Positions 6,180-10,092 of a stretch of 10,092 nt of DNA are shown in pieces. The translations under genes and the position numbers were made by a program. Under the pieces are notes generated by a model. The model did not search any database and was not told the origin of the DNA. It saw only the letters and a list, made by a program, of their open reading frames with translations. The stretch's first letter is position 1; the number at the start of each line of letters is the position of its first letter. This stretch comes from Pseudomonadota bacterium (GTDB lineage: Bacteria > Desulfobacterota > Syntrophobacteria > Syntrophobacterales > Syntrophobacteraceae), in NCBI GenBank assembly GCA_023442755.1, contig JAEZXS010000339.1:1-10092 (forward strand), read 5' to 3'.

Positions 6180-7040
6180 ATGTCCGCTAATCTGTCAAAA
6201 ACACTTCTAATCATCTTGGCAGCCGTCTTGCTGACAGCGCTTCAGACACAGGCGTGCGATCAGACGAAGGGAGGATGTCCGCCTGACGTCAGCACCGTTT
6301 ACCAGATGGCAAACCTTGGACTTTCGATGAGTCCCGTTCCGCTCAACTATGATCCGAGCCAGCGAGAAATGGTCGGGTACGGCAGCTACATAGTAAACTC
6401 GCAGGCTTCCTGTTACGGCTGTCACACAAGCCAGGTCAGCGATCCCGTATACGGCGACATGTACGTTCTGGACGGGTACATGGGAGGAGCATGCTCCGGA
6501 GGGCTGTGTTCCATTGACCTGACACCGGGCGGGGTCCCCAGCTGGCTTGATTTCAATGTGTTCAGCGCCCTTGTTCGCGGCGTAAGTTTCTGTTCCTACC
6601 CCGGTACCGTCGCGAACAAGGAAGAGCTGAAGGCAGTCGTCGGCTCGCTGGGCCCCACATGCGCATCGAGCACCGGGATGAGCTATCTGAACTGCGTCGC
6701 GACAAACGGCGTCTATGCAAACGGGACGGGGAACTGCTACCAGACGAGTGTGGGCAACTGGCTGGTTGCGGGGGGCTGCGGCACGGCCGGTGGCAGCGGG
6801 TATCTGCAGCAGCAAAGGTTTTTCCGGTGTGGAGCGATGCCCGCCGGAGCAGGTGACATCCTGCAATGGAATGGAGATGCATGGGTTTTGGTGGGGACTA
6901 CCACTACGCGGTGCCTGCCCGTATCGCCGAAAACCGACAAGGCTCTCGCTCCGATGTTTCACGAGTCGCTGCAGCAAATGAGCAATGCGGATCTGTATGC
7001 GGTTTATGCGTACTTCAAGGCGCTTCCCAAACGAAAATGA
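6180..7040 (+). CDS. Exported monoheme cytochrome c with a Cys-rich insert
   Basis: This 286-residue protein starts with a signal peptide (K7, hydrophobic core 9-20, cleavage likely after T-Q-A at 23-25). The haem motif C-Y-G-C-H lies at 78-82 after V-G-Y-G-S-Y-I-V-N (65-73). S-I-D-L-T-P-G (111-117) and S-A-L-V-R-G (129-134) follow the usual class I order. A-P-M-F-H-E-S-L (257-264) and M-S-N-A-D-L-Y-A-V-Y-A-Y-F (267-279) form the C-terminal end, with M259 the likely axial ligand. Residues about 136-250 are an insert. The protein has 13 Cys, 11 of them outside the haem motif, which suggests disulfides in an oxidising compartment; C105/C110 match C95/C100 of the divergent paralogue. AGGAGG at 6167-6172 is 7 bases before the ATG. 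The pre-Cys residues do not make a good lipobox. Partner proteins are unknown. Confidence 0.87.
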   Translation: MSANLSKTLLIILAAVLLTALQTQACDQTKGGCPPDVSTVYQMANLGLSMSPVPLNYDPSQREMVGYGSYIVNSQASCYGCHTSQVSDPVYGDMYVLDGYMGGACSGGLCSIDLTPGGVPSWLDFNVFSALVRGVSFCSYPGTVANKEELKAVVGSLGPTCASSTGMSYLNCVATNGVYANGTGNCYQTSVGNWLVAGGCGTAGGSGYLQQQRFFRCGAMPAGAGDILQWNGDAWVLVGTTTTRCLPVSPKTDKALAPMFHESLQQMSNADLYAVYAYFKALPKRK

Positions 7041-7223
7041 CCGAGAGCCGGGGGCGGGGGGCTGTGATACTGTTAACCCGAGGAAAATTGAGCCTCCAAC
7101 GACTTCACCGCGACACGAAGGCGGGGGGCCGGTAGGATATGCAGAAAAGGCGTTCCGGATTCCGAGGCTGTGCCGTAATCCAAACAACAGGAAAACTTGG
7201 CAGCGAACGATCCATTTGGCGGC

Positions 7224-7270
7224 TGGAAATCATTTTCCACTGTGGGGGAGGCTTTCAGCCTCGATGTTTT
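7224..7270 (+). terminator. Tandem small hairpins with a short T-run, possible terminator
   Basis: TGGAAA-TCAT-TTTCCA (7224-7239) is followed by GAGGCT-TTC-AGCCTC (7248-7262), then GATGTTTT. It lies about 190 bases after the cytochrome stop at 7040 and just before the end of the convergent ywbE-like gene. The stem is only 6 bp and the T-run 4 bases, so this is tentative. No gene is visible in 7041-7289. Confidence 0.35.
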
Positions 7271-7289
7271 CGAAAGAAGCATGGCCGGA

Positions 7290-7496
7290 TCAACTGAAGT
7301 TGTCGGGCAGGATCTCCTGCACCCGTCCGATCTGGCCGTCTTCGAGCCGCACCTTGATCCCGCGGGAATGGAATGAAGAGGATGTGAGGATGTCCTTCAC
7401 GATTCCGACCGTTCTTTTCCCGGTTCGCTGGTCCTTTTTCAGGACGATTTCGACGCGCTTCCCGGGGCTGATGTCACTGCGCTGCTGACCGTTCAT
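7290..7496 (-). CDS. ywbE: YwbE family (DUF2196) protein
   Basis: This is a 68-residue cytosolic protein. It has the characteristic opening M-N-G-Q-Q-R-S-D-I (1-9), P-G (11-12), V-x-I-V-L-K-K-D-Q-R-T-G-K-R-T (15-29), G-I-V-K-D-I-L-T (31-38), S-S-F-H (40-43) and G-I-K-V-R-L-E-D-G-Q-I-G-R-V-Q-E-I (46-62). This pattern and length match Bacillus subtilis YwbE and its relatives as I recall them. The fold is expected to be a small beta-barrel-like domain, and the function is not established. The ATG at 7496 is preceded by an AGGAAAGGGAG purine stretch. An extended -10 promoter sits about 31 bases upstream, so the gene appears to be transcribed on its own rather than with the Fe-S gene that ends 128 bp upstream. 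Confidence 0.9.
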   Translation of the reverse strand: MNGQQRSDISPGKRVEIVLKKDQRTGKRTVGIVKDILTSSSFHSRGIKVRLEDGQIGRVQEILPDNFS

Positions 7497-7526
7497 GGCT
7501 CCCTTTCCTGTGGGGGATAAAATGCA

Positions 7527-7535
7527 ATTATAACA
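7527..7535 (-). promoter_or_regulatory. Extended -10 promoter for the ywbE-like gene
   Basis: On the minus strand 7535 to 7527 reads TGTTATAAT, a perfect extended -10 (TGn-TATAAT). There is no good -35 at 17-18 bases upstream, as is usual for this promoter type. Initiation near 7520 would give a leader of about 24 bases containing the ribosome binding site. Confidence 0.5.
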
Positions 7536-7572
7536 TCTTTCACCGGCGCGTGGGACGGGAGTTCCTAATGGT

Positions 7573-7606
7573 GCGCGGGGGAGAGGCCGCCGGCATACCC
7601 CCGCGC
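7573..7606 (-). terminator. Strong GC hairpin after the Fe-S subunit gene
   Basis: GCGCGGGGG (7573-7581) and CCCCCGCGC (7598-7606) form a perfect 9-bp stem around 16 bases, starting 18 bases past the minus-strand stop at 7625. No U-run follows on the minus strand, so it may be a factor-assisted terminator or a 3'-end stabiliser. Confidence 0.5.
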
Positions 7607-7624
7607 TTCCGATGTCAACCAGGG

Positions 7625-8965
7625 TCAGAGCACGATCGCCTTGTCGAAGAGGTCGAATACGCCTCCTACGGTGACATTTTCCTTGTGGTATTCCATGAGC
7701 TGGCTTATCTGCCGCTTGCAGTTGGCGCAGGGAGCCGCCGTGTAAGACGCCCCGGTGGCCCTTATCTGCTGCAGCTTCATCTGCCCCGTTCTTCTCATGC
7801 GGAATTCATGAAAGGACATGGTCCTTTTGCTCACTCCTTCGTAGCCGTCCAGCACCGCCAACCCTCCGCCCCCTCCGCAGCACCAGTTCATATCCCGGTT
7901 GGGGGTCATTTCGCGGAACTCGCGCACGCATGCCCTGAGCAGCTCCCGGGGCTCTTCCGTAAGGCCCGTGCTCCTGGCGAAGTTGCACGGGTCGTGATAG
8001 GTCACCGGCTCCGGATTCCGGTCGCGGTCGAGTTTCAGGCCGCCTCTTCGCAGCACGTCCGCCGCGATGACGAAAATGCTCGTAACCTCATAGGGGATTT
8101 TTCCCCAGAAGTTGGCCCCACCCACCAGTTTGGCGACACGGTAGGCATGGCCGCACTCGCCGATGACCAGTTTCTTCACGCCGAGCTTGAGGCAGGCATC
8201 GTGGAGCACCTTGTTTTTTCGCTTCATGTACTGGTCGTCTCCGGTAAAGAAACCGAAGTTCGCCGCGTCGAAAGCCTCGGAACTCATCGTCCAGCTTATT
8301 CCCGCCACATGGAAGAAGGTAGCGCAGCCCATAAGCGTCTCGGGAAAGGACAGGATCTCCCCGGAAGGCGGTACGAACAGAACGTCCGCTTTTTGATCCA
8401 CCGGTATCCTGATGGGAACGCCGTGCTCTTCGAGCAGCTCACCTTCGAGGAACTGCGTCATGTCGATGAAGGTTGACGGCGAAATGCCTTCCCCGTTTCC
8501 ATACTGTTCCGAAGCGTTTTGGGTGGCGGCCAGCTTGGTGGGAATCAGGCCGACCGAGAGCAGGACCGACCTGGCCTTGCGCGTGATGATGGAGTTGTCG
8601 ATCCCGAGCGGGCAGAATTTTGCGCAGCGCCTGCAGCACGTACAGGCATAAAAATCGCGGAGCCATTCGCCCAGGGCTTCTTCGCTCAGGCCGTCCCTCT
8701 TTTCCATACCGGCCAGCGCGCACAATTTCCCGATCATGGAATGATCGATATGATAGGGCCTGCGGACGCGGTCCGAACGAAAGGCCGGATTGCTGCACGT
8801 GTCCGGATCGGTGCGGCTCAAATGGCACTGCTCGGCGCAGGTGCCGCATTTAGCGCAGATTTCCATATAGACCTGCAGAAGCCTGGGGCCGTCTTTTATC
8901 CCCTTTATCGCCTCTCTTACCCTGTTCAGTTCCGCCTGACTGATTGCATGTCCTTCCGCACTCAT
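7625..8965 (-). CDS. HdrD/DsrK-like iron-sulfur subunit with CCG domain
   Basis: This 446-residue cytoplasmic-side subunit resembles the HdrD/DsrK/TmcB group. Two [4Fe-4S] ferredoxin motifs are complete: C37-x2-C40-x2-C43-x3-C47 and C108-x2-C111-x2-C114-x3-C118-P. The C-terminal half holds the CCG module: H-D-P-C (324-327), W-C-C-G-G-G-G-G (361-368) and C-A-N-C (413-416), which in HdrB/HdrD binds a non-cubane cluster at a thiol/disulfide site. An earlier half-module keeps only G-E-C-G-H-A (269-274). It starts 23 bp after the NarI-like gene, with GGGAGG 4 bases before its ATG, so the two are an operon and a two-subunit complex is expected. It should pass electrons between the membrane quinone pool and a cytoplasmic thiol/disulfide partner such as DsrC. 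That substrate is inferred from DsrMK. No dsrJOP or tmcA/D genes are in the window. Confidence 0.87.
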   Translation of the reverse strand: MSAEGHAISQAELNRVREAIKGIKDGPRLLQVYMEICAKCGTCAEQCHLSRTDPDTCSNPAFRSDRVRRPYHIDHSMIGKLCALAGMEKRDGLSEEALGEWLRDFYACTCCRRCAKFCPLGIDNSIITRKARSVLLSVGLIPTKLAATQNASEQYGNGEGISPSTFIDMTQFLEGELLEEHGVPIRIPVDQKADVLFVPPSGEILSFPETLMGCATFFHVAGISWTMSSEAFDAANFGFFTGDDQYMKRKNKVLHDACLKLGVKKLVIGECGHAYRVAKLVGGANFWGKIPYEVTSIFVIAADVLRRGGLKLDRDRNPEPVTYHDPCNFARSTGLTEEPRELLRACVREFREMTPNRDMNWCCGGGGGLAVLDGYEGVSKRTMSFHEFRMRRTGQMKLQQIRATGASYTAAPCANCKRQISQLMEYHKENVTVGGVFDLFDKAIVL

Positions 8966-8988
8966 TGTGCCTCCCTCTCAAAGTCTGC

Positions 8989-9666
8989 CTACTGCTGGTA
9001 CAGGATCGATTTGCTGTAGAAAACGCCCGGTATGTGCAAAAACTTGCTGAACGGTATGTACATTATGAGGACCTGGCTCAGGAAAAAATGGAGAGTAAAG
9101 AAGGGGGCGGAAGGAACAGCCGGTTCGCGGAACAGGAGGAGCGCCGAAAACAAATCCCGCGACTGTGCCAGATCGAACTGGGAACTGAAGCGCATCAGGT
9201 TCCCGCTTATCACTACGGCCAGGATCAAGACGATAGATGCGTAGTCCTCGAAGCTCGATACCGTCCGGACGCGGTTTAGGCTGACGCGCCGCACCAGGAG
9301 GAAGATGCCTGCGAACAGGAGCGCCAGTCCCAGGAAGGCCCCTGCCCAGTCAGAGTGTTTCGCCTCACGGAGCAGAGAAAGATCGGCCACCACGCGGGCA
9401 TGCCCCAGCAGGACCAGGATCAATGCCCCATGGAACAGCGTGGTTCCTATCCACAGCGCCTGGTCGGTTGCCTTCAAATTGTTGAAGGTCAGTATCTCTC
9501 CGGCTATCCGGGCCCACTTTCCCGCCTTGCTCGCAGGGGCGGGAAACAGAGGAATCCTGGAAACCCCGGCCCTGTGCCATCTTCCGATCCTGTAGACAAC
9601 CCCCAGCACGAACACTGCCAGGGTGATATAAGGCATGAATTGGCAGACAATCCGGCCTGTCGTCAT
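8989..9666 (-). CDS. NarI-like di-haem cytochrome b membrane subunit (DsrM/HdrE/TmcC type)
   Basis: This is a 225-residue inner-membrane protein with about five helices. The four haem b ligands of the NarI family are in place with exact spacing: F-H79-G...G-H89 (10 apart) and L-H193...P-F-S-K-F-L-H211 (18 apart). P-F-S-x-F-x-H is the classic ending of this family. It should oxidise or reduce menaquinone and exchange electrons with the HdrD/DsrK-like subunit encoded 23 bp downstream, as DsrM does with DsrK and HdrE with HdrD. The start at 9666 has AAAGGAG 8 bases upstream; a longer frame from 9777 would put that site inside the gene and is rejected. There is no NarG/NarH gene nearby, so an annotation as nitrate reductase gamma subunit would mislead. 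Upstream lie an Rrf2-type gene and a candidate operator. Confidence 0.88.
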   Translation of the reverse strand: MTTGRIVCQFMPYITLAVFVLGVVYRIGRWHRAGVSRIPLFPAPASKAGKWARIAGEILTFNNLKATDQALWIGTTLFHGALILVLLGHARVVADLSLLREAKHSDWAGAFLGLALLFAGIFLLVRRVSLNRVRTVSSFEDYASIVLILAVVISGNLMRFSSQFDLAQSRDLFSALLLFREPAVPSAPFFTLHFFLSQVLIMYIPFSKFLHIPGVFYSKSILYQQ

Positions 9667-9763
9667 TTGAGAAGCTCCTTTCTCCGTTTTTGGGCAGGAA
9701 ATCGTATTATGCCTAGTATTCCAATCGATTAAGTAATAATATATTCCCTGTCTACCCGCTCGG

Positions 9764-9784
9764 TGTCCCTTTGGCAACGGGACA
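9764..9784. repeat. Inverted repeat upstream of the NarI-like gene
   Basis: TGTCCC (9764-9769) and GGGACA (9779-9784) are complementary around 9 bases. It lies about 100 bases before the cytochrome b start and could be an operator or a hairpin in the leader. A 6-bp arm is weak evidence. Confidence 0.3.
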
Positions 9785-9791
9785 AGATAAC

Positions 9792-9816
9792 ATACCCTAT
9801 CGGTTTAGTCGGTTAT
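9792..9816 (-). promoter_or_regulatory. IscR/Rrf2-type operator candidate
   Basis: Read on the minus strand, this 25-bp imperfect dyad begins ATAACCGACT and ends GATAGGGTAT. Against the E. coli IscR type 1 consensus, as I recall it (ATASYYGACT, five central bases, then the complement-like half), I count 20 of 25 matches. It lies about 125 bases upstream of the NarI-like gene and about 90 bases past the end of the Rrf2-type gene. A second ATACCC box is at 9855-9860. Function as an Rrf2-family site is inference. Confidence 0.4.
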
Positions 9817-9873
9817 TAATGCAAAAAAATATATGCCTGAATCCCGTTTAGTAAATACCCGATTTGGAATTTT

Positions 9874-9886
9874 TGCCAAATTGGCA
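9874..9886. promoter_or_regulatory. Perfect TGCCAA-A-TTGGCA palindrome
   Basis: This is a 13-bp perfect dyad between the Rrf2-type gene (stop at 9905-9907) and the NarI-like gene. ATTTGG just before it can also pair with its CCAAAT, giving two alternative folds. It may be an operator or part of the 3' end of the Rrf2 transcript. There is no T-run on the minus strand. Confidence 0.35.
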
Positions 9887-9904
9887 GTCTGCGGCGCCGG
9901 CAAG

Positions 9905-10092
9905 TCATACCATGTCGAGTATCGTCGTTTCCATCTTCCTGGCTATATAGTCCCTGACTTCCTTCAGAACGCCCAGCAGACGGACTTCCTTCTCGATGGG
10001 AGTCGGGTTGTAGAAATAGGTGCTGACGGTGTCGGTTGGCGCCAACGGTCCGTCAAAGAGCCGGATAACCTCGGCAAGAGTGATTTCACCAG
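9905..10092 (-). CDS. Rrf2-family transcriptional regulator, C-terminal part
   Basis: This is the last 61 residues of a protein whose start lies beyond the window. Read from the edge it begins G-E-I-T-L-A-E-V-I-R-L-F-D-G-P-L-A-P, the hallmark region that follows the winged-helix domain in Rrf2/IscR-type regulators. It then runs through L-K-E-V-R-D-Y-I-A to the usual T-T-I-L-D-M end. In IscR and NsrR this region holds three Cys for a [2Fe-2S] cluster. Here the equivalent stretch (T-D-T-V-S-T-Y-F-Y-N-P-T) has no Cys, so a cluster bound the same way is unlikely. It is on the same strand as, and 238 bp upstream of, the NarI-like/HdrD-like pair, so it may control that pair or sense redox or metabolite state by another route. 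The stop is TGA at 9907-9905. Confidence 0.85.
   Translation of the reverse strand, partial: GEITLAEVIRLFDGPLAPTDTVSTYFYNPTPIEKEVRLLGVLKEVRDYIARKMETTILDMV

Noticed and set aside
8989..9666. Respiratory nitrate reductase gamma subunit as a functional call
   Set aside because: The fold is NarI-like, but the operon partner is HdrD/DsrK-like and no NarG, NarH or NarJ is present.
9667..9777. Longer N-terminus for the NarI-like protein
   Set aside because: The extra 37 residues would contain the strong AAAGGAG site serving the ATG at 9666, and are not hydrophobic or family-like.

Overview
The window looks like chromosomal DNA of an anaerobic, respiratory bacterium. Coding regions are fairly GC-rich, AAAGGAG/GGAGG ribosome binding sites are strong, and several intergenic gaps are AT-rich. 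The best taxonomic clue is a NarI-like cytochrome b gene followed by an HdrD/DsrK-like iron-sulfur gene, together with exported c-type cytochromes and an Rrf2 regulator. This points to Desulfobacterota (the former Deltaproteobacteria, for example Syntrophobacter-like organisms). That placement is inference; there is no rRNA or other marker gene here.

Layout. 1-1787 (+): the 3' end of a GDT1/TMEM165-type cation transporter, then a full-length ChrA chromate-type transporter, possibly one transcription unit. 1810-2733 (-): an exported two-domain DUF1259 protein, convergent with chrA. 2734-4862 (+): a small secreted Gly/Lys-rich protein, a 99-residue cytosolic protein of a family often mislabelled as branching enzyme, a palindrome-rich 473-bp gap, and a single-pass membrane protein with a Pro/Ala-rich and Lys/His-rich exterior. 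4971-7040: two divergent, paralogous monoheme cytochromes c around an AT-rich 393-bp gap. 7290-7496 (-): a YwbE-family protein with its own extended -10 promoter. 7625-9666 (-): the DsrMK/HdrDE-like membrane redox pair. 9905-10092 (-): the C-terminal end of an Rrf2-family regulator, cut by the window edge.

How they may work together. The NarI-like protein keeps all four haem-ligand histidines. With the two-cluster, CCG-domain partner it should form a membrane complex exchanging electrons between the quinone pool and a cytoplasmic thiol/disulfide-type substrate. An IscR-type-1-like dyad lies between the Rrf2 gene and this pair, so redox or Fe-S control is plausible. The two cytochromes act outside the cytoplasmic membrane. 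Each has the same N-terminal haem half and C-terminal Met helix but a different insert of about 100 residues between them: one Tyr/Gly-rich, the other Cys-rich. This pair is the most unusual thing in the window. Nothing seen here links the cytochromes directly to the membrane complex.

No tRNA, rRNA, CRISPR array, insertion sequence or phage gene was seen.
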